Positions 1-10,692 of a DNA stretch of 22,287 bases are shown one piece after another. Location: contig JBNGIS010031774.1 of the NCBI GenBank assembly GCA_049999725.1, positions 1 to 22,287 on the forward strand. Direction: 5' to 3'. The notes beneath the pieces are model-generated. The model was not told the origin of the DNA. It worked only from the letters and a program-made list of their open reading frames with translations, and did not search any database. The position numbers and the translations under genes are program-made. Numbering within the stretch: the first letter of the stretch is position 1; the number at the start of each line of letters is the position of its first letter. Origin of the DNA: Haplomitrium mnioides (taxonomy: Eukaryota > Marchantiophyta > Haplomitriopsida > Calobryales).

Positions 1-385
1 ATTGGAAACGTGGCGCCTTGCAGGAATCCGTGAAGAACTTTGGAGACGTAGTGACTTTGGGGAATCTGTAGGAGACAGCGGAGACGTGGCAGCCTGGGAG
101 GTGTTCATGGGGAACTGCATAGACGTGGCGACTTCGGGGAATTCGTGGGAGACAACGGAGACGTGGCAGATTGGGAAGAGTCCGCAGAAGACATCGAATG
201 AGAGTCAACTTCGGAAATCCAGGCTAGTGGCGATCCAACTTCCACCTTGCGGGTGGCGGCGGACAGCACGACATCAAAAACTTGGCAGCCTTGCAGAAGT
301 CCATGGGGAACTTCGAAAACGTGGCGCCTTGTAGGAGTTTGTGGAGAACCTTGGAAACGTGGCAACTAGAGAGAAGCCTAAGAGA
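1..385 (+). repeat. Degenerate 38-39 bp minisatellite in the 5' LTR of element A
   Basis: The motif ACGTGGC recurs about every 38-39 bp, for example in the units beginning near 84, 124 and 162. Units resemble one another but are not identical. A conserved two-unit anchor, with GAGTCAACTT and then CCAACTTCCACCTTGC, lies at about 202-280. The array continues beyond the left window edge and matches the larger array at 19830-21195. Confidence 0.8.
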
Positions 386-1823
386 AATTAGGGAGCAGTT
401 GAGGAAAATTGGGGATTGGCCAGCGGATTACTACGAATCAATCTGCGGGATACATCGGGCATTCAATCTTCGAGTTGATTAGCGGACCTATCACTCTTCA
501 GACGCATCTCTTCAAATCTCACTGCAGAACAAATCTCTTCGAGCCTTGGCTTTGGATCTTCACCAAGATTACTACGTTAAGGCAAAAGAGTGGCGACTGT
601 CTCACCTTCCTCGATTTACTAATGTAGACCAGCGGCGGGCCAATCGCAGATCGTGACTCTTTAGGCACGACCATTGGGGATCCGCATAGGGCTCATCAGT
701 TACTATCTTTGACCTGCACCGAGATCTCTTATATTCGAATCAGCTCTCCAAACTCATCGCCATCGGGGTGCATTGCCTACTTGCAAAGGATTGAGAGTTG
801 GCTCTACCTTAACATCCTTTGTCAGCTCGCCATTCTAGTCTTCATCAAAAGGGAATCGTGTGCGAGGTCCCCAAGATGGCCATAGGAGTGCAAGTGCATC
901 TTCGATCTACACCGAGGTTGTCTTCCCCCAACTTGGGAGAACTTCAGGGATGACCATTAACTTTGGACTTGCTCTCGACCGTACAGACAAGTGTCACCAC
1001 GCCAAGAAATGATTGCTAACTGGAAAAAATGTTAAACACCACGTGGAGGAAGGAGACGATCTTGAACGCTTCAAGGGAACAGGAGCGTGGACCGGGGGGG
1101 GTTGTACATGGATGCACAACGATGTTTGAGGGGTTGATGGATATGCAAAATTGAGGTGCGCAAGCTATCTCTGAGAGGAAGACGCAACGAGGAAGGGAAG
1201 CAAGAATTCCAGTGAAGATTCACTTGAGGCGAGTGGACTCGTGCAAGCGGGCTAGTAGGGGTGGAGGTGGACTAGAGCAGTGATGAGAATCACTAATCGT
1301 GGAGCTCTAGAGTCTCAAGTGATCCAAGTGTACTCATCGCTGCAGGTGGACCAGCATTCAGGTGTATCATTACTTGAAGCTCAAGGGGGTTCTTTCTATC
1401 TTGAATTCGGGAGAAGCTGCCAAGGGGGGATCTTGAGGTTGTCTCAGCATCATCTATGCAAAAGCATCAATCCTAGAGGCGCTCGAGGGTGTTTCTGGTC
1501 GAATTTCTGAAGTAGAGCCAAGAGAGGAGAGGTTGTGTTAGTGCACGCGCACTGCGGAGAAGATCCATTCAAAGCTCGAGGTGGAGTGTATGGCCAGCAG
1601 TCAAGAGGACTGTCTCCCAGAGGTGGAAGTTAAAGAAATCCTCTTTTGAGCTTGAGGAAGTAAATTCTGGGCTTCTCATGAAGGAAGTTGAAAAATTATG
1701 TGGATGAGAGTACGTGGGTGAGGAATTGAAGGAAGGGCAAAGTTGTTGGTTCGAGGAGGAGGGAATTTTGTTGGAAAGCTTGGATCTTGGCACGTGGAAG
1801 GGCCTACACTATGGGCAGAGCTC

Positions 1824-1848
1824 TGTGTGTGTGTGTGTGTGTGTGTGT
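1824..1848 (+). repeat. (TG)n microsatellite
   Basis: An uninterrupted run of alternating T and G, about 12.5 dinucleotides long, lies inside the 5' LTR of element A. It is a simple repeat with no apparent coding role. Confidence 0.95.
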
Positions 1849-2330
1849 ATGTCTATGCATGTGTGTCTTAGCCAAAATTGCTTTCTGTTTGTATGTTCTG
1901 TAAAGCTCTTAGGATTTAGAGGACACCTGCATTCCGATTTGTTCAGACCTTGGAAACACCCTGCAAAGGGGAAGTCAGAGTTATTAACATTGCATTGTGG
2001 TATTTTAGATGCTAGGATTTGTTTCTATTTTGTACACAAGGTGTTTTGGTCCAATTTTGGACTCCTGAATTATACTCTACATTGCCCTTAGAAGTACCTT
2101 AGTCTATGTATGTGTGCATTTGGGGAATTGAGTGTGAATGAGCAAGATTGCTGTTGAAGTAATTGAAGATCAAAGGAAAGGGCTATGAGGTACAGAGGAA
2201 CTCCTTAAGACCTCAAGGAGATAACTTGCAATGAGACCATCTTATACAAGAACCAGATCCCCTGTTTTGTCCGCACGTGCCTTCCAATGTGGCACCTTTG
2301 GAGGTTAAAGCCTGAAGGAGGGGTGTGACT

Positions 2331-2748
2331 TGCATCTGTTGGCATTGGAAGGAGGATAGGCTAGAGACTCAGTAGAATGGGAGTAATTGTGGACTCCTGA
2401 AATACTATGAAATGCTATTCGGGTCTACTGGTTGCAGTGAAAGAGCTTGTGTTGGCTGTGGATATGTGAATGAATGCATTGTCATTGGTTGTTGTAAGGC
2501 GGTGTTGTAGTTACTCCAGAGGGGGTAGGTAGGAGTTGAGGTCAAATTGGTGCAAAGCGCCTCTCATAAAAGGTCCCGAAACACAAGTCAGCCTTTAAGT
2601 GGGTGTAAATCAATCGAAAAAGAGATAATGGTTCGACCACAAGGCTGACATACATTTGTTTGGCCATCACAGTGGGACCAAAGAGTTATGGAAATTAGCC
2701 TTGCATTATTCTGTTAAGTGAACAGTGGAGCAAGGGAAAGAATTCTAG
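2331..2748 (+). other. Element A leader between 5' LTR and gag
   Basis: This non-coding stretch should contain the tRNA primer-binding site just after the LTR. A TGG starts at 2340, about 9 bp past the proposed LTR end, and another TGG follows GAACAG at 2726. Neither has a tRNA match that I recognise. An in-frame stop at 2746-2748 sets the upstream limit of the gag reading frame. I see no gene here. Confidence 0.4.
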
Positions 2749-3866
2749 AATTCTTGGAGTAGCCTAGCACCAGAAGTGGAAGGAGATCAGCCAAGGAGGC
2801 TGCCTTGTTCCGATAAAGGAGGAATCTCCCTCAAAAGTGGAAGAAACCTTGGAAGGGTAGTTAGAGCTCCTTGTGTCGAACAACCCAACACCCTAATAGC
2901 CAATTTAAGGCATATAACTCGAAGGTCCCGGTTTAGATACAAAACATTTCGAGGATCTACCAGAGAGGACCCAGATGAGTGGCTGGATGAGTTTGAGGGC
3001 ACAGCTTATGCCAATGGTGAGAATCTTATCAAGGAGGCCATACTCCTTGGGGTGTTGAAGGGAGAGGCTAGTCCTTGGAACTAGACTTTACCAGAGGCCG
3101 CCAAGAGGAATTGGGACACTTTTAAGGCAACTTTCCTAGAGGAATTCAAGAAAATAGGAGGGGAATTAGAGGCCTTGATCACGATAGGCCAATTGGAGAT
3201 GAAGAAAATCGAGTCGGTGCAAAAATTTCTGCAATATTTCCAGTGGATGGCCCGAAAGATCAACCCCCTGGCATCAGATGGGATGCTTACCTCCTGGTTC
3301 ATTTTCACCCTGCCCAGAAGTTTAGGGGCCTGGGTGAGGAGATCCAAACCCACATGCCTTGAGCAAGTAGTGGAAGAAGCCCAATTCTATGTCAAGGCCG
3401 AGGTGTCAAGCTCGAAGAGGAAGTCAAAGAGGAGGGATGAGTCTAAAAGTTCTTCGGAGAGTTCTAGTCAAGAGGATAGCTCTAACGCTAGTTCCTCTTT
3501 AGAATCAAAATCTGAGAGCGAGAGCAGCCCTGAAAGCTCAGAGGATGAAAGGTCTTGTGAGAGGTGGAAAAGAAAATGAGAAGGAAGAAAAAAGAGGCCA
3601 AAGAGAAGAGGGGCAAAAAATATTACAAGCATAAGGAGAAAAAGGCCCACCTATTCTATGATTGAGGCGCTAGGGCAGAGACCAGCAAAAGGAGGGGGGC
3701 GAAAGATCCCATAGAGGAGATTAATGCAAAATTGGAGGCCATAACAATCCATTTTACAGGCCTAAAGCTAGAGGGGAAACAATTGTTGTCACGAAGGGCG
3801 TATGTATGGTGCATGAAGTGCAGAACCTATGAGCACTCCCCTCAAGAATGTCCCCTGGATGGGATG
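2749..3866 (+). pseudogene. Element A gag, first part (capsid and Ser/acid-rich region), cut by element B
   Basis: Gag forms the virus-like particle that packages element RNA in the cytoplasm. The frame opens after a stop at 2746. No ATG is seen near the start, so the true N-terminus is unknown. The capsid-like part (about 2930-3400) contains DEWLDEFEGTAYANGE and LPRSLGAWVR and is clearly related to the gag of element B. An in-frame TAG lies at 3082. From about 3405 a serine- and glutamate-rich segment follows, then a lysine-rich one. The frame breaks at 3577 (TGA), shifts, and meets another TGA at 3663. The final frame runs through CRTYEHSPQECPLDG to base 3866, where element B begins. The frame resumes in register at 14345. 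A retrotransposon gag is near certain; no intact product is possible. Confidence 0.85.
3862..3866. repeat. Left target-site duplication of element B (GGATG)
   Basis: These five bases directly precede the TGTC end of element B and pair with GGACG at 14340-14344. The single difference is T versus C. Five-base duplications are usual for Ty3/gypsy integrases. Confidence 0.8.
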
Positions 3867-4015
3867 TGTCGCTCCCATGTTTCAGGCCTTAACCTTTTCA
3901 GACCCTTTTTTGAGTGCAGGGTATGACAGGTTTACGGGCTTTCAAGTTCTTTTCTGAGATTGCCCCTTGTTAGTTACCACTTTCAGACCTTAAGGACTCC
4001 TCCTCTCCTTAGGAC

Positions 4016-4024
4016 CTTATATGC
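4016..4024 (-). promoter_or_regulatory. Alternative TATA-like site near the 3' end of the element B LTR
   Basis: The minus strand reads GCATATAAG. It lies only about 150 bp from the LTR end and only in the complete left copy. It competes with the candidate at 4478 as the LTR core promoter; the sequence alone does not decide between them. Confidence 0.25.
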
Positions 4025-4477
4025 TTCTCTCACTCTTCTTCTTCTCACACTCAAGCAAGACATTCAACCATTCTGAGGTCCACATCCATTACACCCAGCT
4101 GTGATTTGTGTGATTCTTCCGTTGTATTCATAGGACCCAATGACTTAGGCCCTACCACCTTATTTGTGCTTGGGCAGAATGGTGATGGTGACCTGCACAA
4201 TTGAACACTACCAGAGGTCTGGACTCCCCCTCTTAGGGTGGTCACAGTACTGGTCCAAATATTCCTAACTATCCTAGCATGTACTAAGCCCTAATCTATG
4301 CAACAGAATCAGACCAGAGAGCATTTACCCCCATGATGCCACACTTGTGTCAAGGGATTGGACTCACCCTTCAAGGTTGTTCCCAGGGTCTGCTCAGCTA
4401 ATCTGTGTCTCCTAATCTAATACAACTCTACAACACAATGCAGAAAGGAAATCTAACTACACAAATATGAACAACAC

Positions 4478-4484
4478 ATTTATA
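4478..4484 (-). promoter_or_regulatory. Candidate TATA box of element B LTR (left copy)
   Basis: The minus strand reads GTGTATAAATGTG. It is preserved in the other LTR at 11033-11039. It lies about 3.3 kb from the LTR start and 0.6 kb from its end, which would give a very long U3 and a normal-sized R-U5. No start site can be proven from sequence alone. Confidence 0.35.
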
Positions 4485-4874
4485 CACTATGTGCAAGAGA
4501 AAATAGAGTCCTTGAAGGCCCTCTGGATTTCTACCAAATGATACTTCTCTTATAAATCCTGCTGCCTTTCAACTGTAGCCCTCCAACCCACACACCCTCC
4601 TCTCCAGATAGTTTTTTAACTTCCCTCGCGAGAAGCCCTGCTTTTACTTCCTCAAGCTAGAAAGAGAGTTTCTTTGACTTCCACCTATGGAAGACAACTT
4701 TACTAGCTGCAGGTAGCCCACTCCACCCTCGAGCCTCGACGGGTCTTACTACGCAGTGCACCTGCACTAGCTTAGCCCCCCTCCCTCCCTCTCAACTCCA
4801 CTTGAAAAATAACACACCAGAGTGTCCTCTGAACACTCTGGGTTGATACACTTGCACAAGGAAATGCCAAGACA

Positions 4875-5493
4875 CTCCAAGCTCCTCACTTGGTAGCCTC
4901 TTCTTAGTTCTCGGTAGGTCGGAATCCCTTCGAACTATCATATCAGTAACCCTTCGCTCTGGTCCACCGGCAAAGATGAGGTCAATTGGATTGCCCAAGC
5001 ATCCAGAGCTCCTCACTCTGCAATCCTCGGCGCCCCTCCAGTCCTCCTCTAAATCCTTTTGGCCCCTTGGAGCTAGTACCTCTGCTTCACGTAGTCCTCA
5101 ATGAATTCTCACCCTTGCCATACCATGTGCGATTCCTTTTTCTTGTTATTGTTGTCGCATCCCGCAATCGCCCGTGAAACGCCGAGACGACTCCAAGCTC
5201 CTCACTTAGCAGGCTCTCCTTAGTTCTCCGCAAACCAGGAATTCCTTCGAGCTATTGTATCAGTAACCCTCCGCTCTGGTCCATTGGCAAGGATGAGGTC
5301 ACCTAGATCGCCCGAGCATCTAGAGCTCCTCACTCTGCAATCCTCGACGCCCCTCTAGTCCTCCTCTAAATCCCCCTGACCCCCTAGAGCTAGTACCTCT
5401 GCTTCACGTAGCTTCTCACTAAATCCTCACCCCTACCTTACCATGCGCGATTCCTGTGCCTCACATCGGTATCGCGTCCAGCAATTGCCCGTG
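4875..5493. repeat. Tandem duplication, period about 316 bp, in left LTR of B
   Basis: CTCCAAGCTCCTCACTT occurs at 4875 and 5191. The following ~300 bp repeat with moderate divergence, including CTCCTCACTCTGCAATCCTCG and GAGCTAGTACCTCTGCTTCA. The same duplication with the same 316-bp spacing is in the right LTR, so it predates the insertion of B. The related stretch in the LTR of A (about 1290-1350) appears single. Confidence 0.85.
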
Positions 5494-5874
5494 TATCAAC
5501 TTGGAAGAATTTGATGGCAAAAGATGTATACTCCCTTCGCGCGCTGCCCCCTTGAGCCCGCTCCGTAAAACAGTCGTTAATCTCATTAGCTCGGAATAGG
5601 GGACAACGACACGTGGCTTCACTATTCGGTAATCCCGTTACCACAGAATAGGAGAAGGCGCCGCGTGTCCTGCAGTTGGCCAAACAAAAGACAAGGTCAA
5701 CGGTAACTTCAATAGGGAGCTCTGAGGAATCTTGTAGGAAGAGATTCTGCAGATTCCCGTAGAACCAAGTCCGAAGAGGCTCTTCGAAACCGAGTTCCGA
5801 AGTGCTTCACAAAACCCACTCCACGGAATCTCCACAGATTCCCCTATAGATCCTTCTTTTCTCTCCTCCTGCCA

Positions 5875-6430
5875 CGTCGTCCGCTGCACCGGCGTCTGAC
5901 GCCGCCTCACAAGGGGATTGGTTGACCGCTCCTTCCGTAGTTGACCCGCATGTTGCTCGAGGTCAAGTGAACTCTCCTCTTGCGTTGCGTGTCCCATGAG
6001 TTGCTTTGAGGTCCTTCGAGTTGCCACGTCCTCAGAAGAGCACCGTCCGATGCTGCCCCGCAAAGAGGTAGGCGGACCATCGCGCTAACCTCCTTCTGAG
6101 GTTGACCCCACGGAACCCCTGTGTGTTTCCCAATGCGCCACGTTGTCCGAAGGCCGCCGTTTGACGCTGCCCCGCAAAGGGGTAGGCGGACCGTCACACA
6201 GACCCTTCTTCCGAAGTTGACCTTCGAAAACACAACCATGCTCCTCAGCGCGCCACGTTTTCGAAGCCTCTTGCGGACTCCCTACGCTCGCCATGTTATT
6301 CGAAGAACAGTTGCGGACTTCCTCGCTCACTTAATAAGAACTCTGTCGATGTTGCCGTCTTGTCGTACCTTCGAAGTAAGAACTACGTGCGTGCCAGAGG
6401 CTATCTTCGTTAACACTTCTGAAAGCTTGC
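5875..6430 (-). repeat. 38-39 bp minisatellite in left LTR of element B
   Basis: GCCACG(T) recurs on the plus strand and reads as ACGTGGC on the element's own strand, as in element A. The anchor segment containing GTTGACC occurs at 5940, 6101 and 6216, spacings 161 and 115 bp, close to four and three units. The array is shorter than in A. Confidence 0.75.
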
Positions 6431-7070
6431 TATAAGAACTACTAGACCCTTTCGAACCGTTCGCCCCTTTCGAACTTTTGGATGTCGGTCGCACCCCGTC
6501 AAACTTTCACCCTTCTAGTTGCCAAAGCGGCAAAGAGTCACCCTTTCAGCGCCGTTAGCTCCTCCGTCGGTCGCACTAGCGTTAGCTTCGTTTTTCGGCC
6601 GCTCTCATCTCGCTCGCTGATTCGCCGATAGATTGTCCTTTCGTCGTGCCCTTCGTTTCCACCCACCGGATAGGCATCATATCGCCCTACTGGCTCAGCC
6701 TTCTTCCCGTTGGACGGTTTGCGATGGGTCACCGCTTCGCTATTGATGCCCGTTGTTTGAACCGGTTCGTTGACAAGTTGCCTTTTCGCCTTCACTCGCT
6801 CTTATTCGGTCAAATCGGTGATCTGTCCCCCTTTCGGCTCTCCTCTGTGTTTCCTCTTGACGGGTCCGCGCTAAGTCTCCCTTTCAGCTTCCGCGCTCCT
6901 CCTCCGCTCGGATCTTCGAAATGTCGTCCTTCCGTTACTCTCCCGATTTCCTTCGGCCAAACCCGCGATAAGTCGCTATTTTGGGCCCCTCTCCTTGGTC
7001 TCCTATTGGGTTTCTCGCATATCCCTTTAAACTAGGGATCTCTACATCGTAAGACGGATCGAAACCCGGT

Positions 7071-7089
7071 TAAGTGGGCTCCCCACTTA
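7071..7089. other. Small perfect hairpin in left LTR of B
   Basis: Arms TAAGTGGG and CCCACTTA are separated by the 3-base loop CTC. The same hairpin is kept unchanged at 13633-13651. Its role is unknown. Confidence 0.6.
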
Positions 7090-7777
7090 GGGAGGCACCT
7101 GTCCACAAATTCGCGGGCCTCTTGGTCTCGCCACATCATCTGTGGAATCCCGCGAAGGGCTCTGGAGATGCCACGTTTCTGTGGAATCTCGCGGGACCTT
7201 TCGGGGACTCCACTCTTCATCCTGGATTCGTAGACTTGAATGGAGCGCTCGATCGGCCCTTGTAGGGCTCGCTCTTGCTTGCGAGATTGAGGCGTCCCTC
7301 TTCCTTGACCTTGCTCGCCCTCGTGACAATCTCCCTCCTCCTTTCAGCTCCTGATCCTTGCTTCCCAATTTGTGGCCGCTGTAGGACCCCTGCGATCTAC
7401 CTTTCTTCGGAGTGCCTTCGGATTTCCTTGTTGTTGATCCGTTCTTCTTCCTCCTGCGATCAATTCGCCATAGGTGGCTGCTCTGTTTCTTCTCCCTAGA
7501 CTCCGATCCCCGCATCCTCTTTAGGCCCACGGATTCTCGCTGGCTTGCTTCGAATTTGAAAATGGGGCCCTTTCCGTGGCTAGGGATCACTGCTCTCTCC
7601 TCATCTCTTCCGCCATGATCTTGTTTCCTTCCTAGGAATCATGCACCCTGCTCTTAGTAGCTGTTTGAGGTAATCAGCTGTTCTTGAGAGGCCTTCACAC
7701 TCATAAAGTGAGCATATTGCCAATGGTGCTTCTGATTTCGTGCATTCAGCTTTAGTGCTCCAAACCACTACCTGACA

Positions 7778-8242
7778 TAACTCCCCCTTCAAGTGTGAAG
7801 CGTCCCCACAAACACACTTCTTCTCCCTCAATTTTTTGGTGCCTCTACTACTGGTCACTAGCTCGACTTTGTATCTCATGCAAAACAACCCCACGAAACA
7901 CCCTCCCACAAAACACACACTCACACACACACATACAACTTACCTGCGGTTGTTGGACACCCTTGATGGGGTCTCAGTTGGGCCCTCGTTTTTCTGTTGA
8001 TCCTCATACCTCTCCCATTTGTCGAAGTGCCCCCTAGTGTCCCCACCCTTGGCCTTATCTGCCGTTGATTTCCTCCACCGGTGCTCTGGTCTGTTGCAGG
8101 CTGAAAATTCACGTTGGTGGACAGACACCACACCCTCCTCCAACAGATCCTCCTCTGTTGCTTCACTCACCACTTGTACCCAGTAGAGTTACTCCGAGTA
8201 CTCTTCTTCCTCGGACCTCACACTGTCGTACTCTACCTTAGG
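7778..8242 (-). other. Element B 3' interior: end of gag-pro frame, untranslated tail, no polymerase
   Basis: In element A the protease is followed by about 3 kb of reverse transcriptase, RNase H and integrase. Here only 465 bp separate the last protease match from the LTR. The minus-strand frame from about 8173 stops near 7940 after a hydrophilic, charged stretch containing EATEEDLLEE. A perfect splice-donor-like CAGGTAAGT lies at 7946-7938, just before the stop. The remainder is T/G-rich and ends in the polypurine tract. No domain is recognisable here. Confidence 0.7.
7781..7790 (-). other. Polypurine tract of element B
   Basis: The minus strand reads GAAGGGGGAG, then TTA, then the LTR start TGTCAG. 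Position and composition fit the primer for plus-strand DNA synthesis, and this fixes the element's orientation. Confidence 0.8.
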
Positions 8243-8983
8243 CTACGTTTCTCCCAAGTGAGGAACTCGACCGTAATGCACTGTCGTTTTGTCAAGGCCG
8301 AACACCAATGTGGAGTTCCCCCAGTTGTGCATTACTCTAGCCCCATACAGCCACGGCCTTCCTATCAACACTAGGTAAGGAGAAGCTTTGGCGAGTCGCA
8401 TTACCAGATAATTCAGCTGGAACTCTTTCCCCCCTATGAATGTTGGAATTTGGAGGAGAGAGCCCAATGGCTTTACTTGCGACCCATCCGCCAGCCTCAT
8501 GAATCCCAGCTTATGAGCTGTTTCCTCTACCAAAATGTTGACTCCTACCCCCCATCTACGGGCACTAGTGACAAGGTGCACCCTGCGATCTGGATGTCGA
8601 TCTCAGGGGCCCCATTGTCCTCACAGACCAGTTGCAGATCTGCTGGAGCTTCCACCTTGGGTAGCCTCTTCCTCCTCTTCACACCCATCAGCAATTCACA
8701 GAGTTATCTCCGATACAATGGGCTATCCTTGATGAGTTGGCCCACTGTGACCATGACATGACAGTTTCTGATGTATGCTTGAATGTTGTAGGGGGTCGTT
8801 TTTGTCACCTCTTTCGCAGCTGCAACCGTCTTTGGTACCTCTTGGGTCCCTCCCTGCTGCTTTCAGACCCCCTTGAGGGTTTCCTCTGTTGCCAGTTGTT
8901 CTTCCAGAGCCTCCAATTGCCTCCTCACCTGGTCCTACTGCTCCGAGTTGAACCATTTCGGATTATCCCTCCGATAATCAGAA
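8243..8983 (-). pseudogene. Element B pro: linker and retropepsin-like protease, broken
   Basis: The aspartic protease would cut the gag polyprotein during particle maturation. Reading down the minus strand, a linker resembling that of element A contains PYNIQ (about 8795) and SLVPVDGG (about 8560). The protease part then gives VEETAHKLGF, FIGGKEFQLNYLVMR and VLIGRP, with a close counterpart in element A at 15340-15660. The expected D-S/T-G motif reads D-G-G at about 8556-8548. Directly after it, a run of six G (plus coordinates 8548-8553) appears to have lost one base relative to A, shifting the frame. Other stops occur near 8925, 8870 and 8690. The homology is strong, but the product is dead. 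Confidence 0.8.
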
Positions 8984-10692
8984 TCATCGAGCCACTTCTT
9001 GCTTAGCTCTTTGCTTGGCCTTCCTCCCGCTTTTCTTCTTGGCCTTTGCCCCTGCTCGGGTCACCACTTGGAAACACTCCTTGGAAGCTGGCATCTCCCA
9101 GCCCGGCAATTCCGCTTCCTCCTCCATTTTCAGAGTAATTATATTGACAGCTGAGGGGGGAGGAGGATTCGCACTTGGTCTAGGAGCAGCATCAGGTCTT
9201 TTGGTTGGGCAATTCATGGCCACATGCCCCTTCATTTTGCATTGGGAGCATAGGGAAGGTGGTTGGCCAAAACTATTCCTCCGCAGCTTCGGACAACTCG
9301 ATGAAATGTGGCCTGGTTGGCCACAATTCCAACAGACCATAATTGTCGTTTGGGGAGGCCGATTTGCAGTCCACTGAGTCATAGGTCATGCGTTCACTCC
9401 TGCAGGCCTGCTTTGAATTGTTCGAGGTCCCCCACTGATATGATATACTGTGTTTGGGGCCTCCTCCAAGACGTACTCCACTTCCTCCTTTATGTACTCC
9501 GATGCTTCTTCCCTCACATAGTGCATAGCATTTGTGTCATTTGGACATTCTTGGGGGGGAATGCCCGTGCTGCTTGCACCTGACGCACCAGACACCAACT
9601 CTTATGGTTGGTAGGGGCCTGCTCTTTGGCTTAATTCCTGCCAAGAGTATGTTCATCGCCTCCATCTTGGTGTTCAGCTCCTCGATTTGATCCCTTCCCC
9701 CTCACTTCTTGCTCACCTCGGGTACGGGTTTAGCTTTCTTGTACCTCCCTTTGCTGGTGCCCTTGTGATGACTACTCTCCTTTGCCTGTTTCTTCTTCTT
9801 CACGTCCGTCTTCTTCTTCTTCTTTCTGGATGATCGGTCCTCCTCTGAGCTACTACTGCTGGACTCATTCTCGCTTTCCGAGGAGGACTTGGAACTCTGA
9901 TTTGTCTCCTCATCACTGTCCGACATGTCCAAAGAATCGTCACAGTCATACTTGGACCTTGCCTTCCTCCGGGAATTGGTGGTAGCAACCTTCACATGGG
10001 ATCTTGTTGCATTAGTTGCATCCTCAAGAGTCTGTGGATTTGTTTGGCGCACCTTGCTCACAATTACTCTGGGGAGCGCTGCCAGGAACCACGCTGTGAG
10101 CATTCCGTCTGTGGCTGGAGGATTCAGCTTTCTAGTCACCTTCTTGAAATGTTGGAGAAACCTCCTCACTCCATCTTCTTCATCCTAAGCTGACCCATCT
10201 TGATCAACGGCTTAGTTTCTTCCCCAATCCCACGGAACTCCGCTGTGAGGGCCGCCTTGAATGCATGCCAGTCCTTTTTTACATTGTCTGGCAGGTCCTT
10301 GTACGAGGGCTAGGCCTCTTTCTTTAGCACTACTGGCAGGATTCCAATCTTGACATGGGCTTCCCCATTTGCTGCTGCAGTGTTCTCAAGGTCATCCAGC
10401 CATGCATCTAGGTCATCCTTTGGGCGTCCCTTGAAGGACCTGTATTTGAACCTTCCCCGAAGCCCATAAGGTGGTACCTAGTTGGCTATCCCTCCACTGG
10501 CCACTGCCACTTCCACCTGTGGGTTCCTTCCTTCCACCACTCATCCTCAATAGACTCAACCCCCAATTCCTCTGTTTCTCGGACGTAACCTTCTCACCGA
10601 CTGACTTGAGTCTCTTCTGCACAAAGTGGTCTCTCTGGTTAGGGTTGGCCTCAGGTTTTTCAAACCTTTGGCCCTCTTTCTAAGCCCTCTTT
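8984..10692 (-). pseudogene. Element B gag: capsid, Ser/acid-rich region and two intact zinc knuckles, frameshifted
   Basis: Gag builds the particle and binds element RNA. The N-terminal part (10622-10413) is followed by a capsid segment related to element A, with NPPATDGMLTAWFLAALPR at about 10130-10070. A serine/glutamate-rich stretch (about 9960-9830) and a lysine-rich stretch come next. ECPNDTNAMHYVREEASEY lies near 9550 and corresponds to the point where A is interrupted. Two CCHC zinc knuckles are complete: CWNCGQPGHISSSC (about 9335) and CSQCKMKGHVAMNC (about 9255). Frames change near 10410, 10170, 9600 and 9385, and a stop lies near 10307. The upstream end is cut by a deletion at 10692/10693, so the beginning of gag and the leader may be missing. 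Confidence 0.85.

Larger units (their letters stand above)
1..2330 (+). repeat. Element A 5' LTR, right-hand part (start lies outside the window)
   Basis: Bases 1-523 align with the 3' LTR at about 20783-21332. Bases 1290-1350 and 1530-1700 resemble, in reverse complement, parts of the element B LTRs (for example 11170-11340). The right end is placed near 2330 because 2302-2330 resembles the terminal bases of the B LTR, which end in GCGACA on the minus strand; here the end reads GTGACT, so it is slightly decayed. Apart from the minisatellite at the left edge and a TG run at 1824, I see no gene or other structure in 386-2330. A later alternative end is GACA at 2647-2650. Confidence 0.65.
3867..7777 (-). 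repeat. Element B left LTR (its 3' LTR), complete
   Basis: This LTR is 3,911 bp, beginning TGTCGC and ending CTGACA in plus orientation. Bases 4138-7777 match 10693-14339 at about 93% over the roughly 200 bp I compared; many differences are C/T or G/A changes. The first 271 bp (3867-4137) have no counterpart in the right copy. Inside it are a tandem duplication of about 316 bp, a minisatellite of 38-39 bp units, a CpG-rich block at about 6440-7350, and small hairpins. I see no convincing gene. The longest minus-strand frame (7590-7087) starts with GTG and has no family I recognise. Confidence 0.93.

Noticed and set aside
1714-2091. Open frame across the TG microsatellite
   Set aside because: Its Cys-Val repeat is only the translation of the TG run; it lies inside an LTR and has no homology I recognise.
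2640-2660. GGCTGACA at 2643-2650 as the end of the 5' LTR of A
   Set aside because: The end near 2330 agrees better with the B LTR end (GGTTAA-GCCTGAA shared) and with LTR length. The alternative cannot be fully excluded.
7087-7590. Basic minus-strand reading frame within the LTR of B, with a counterpart at 13775-14152
   Set aside because: It starts with GTG, has no ATG and no recognisable domain, and its similarity to the counterpart is explained by LTR duplication. The two copies end at different places.
8114-8761. Plus-strand open frames opposite the gag and protease of B
   Set aside because: They are shadows of the minus-strand gag and protease, whose homology to element A settles the coding strand.
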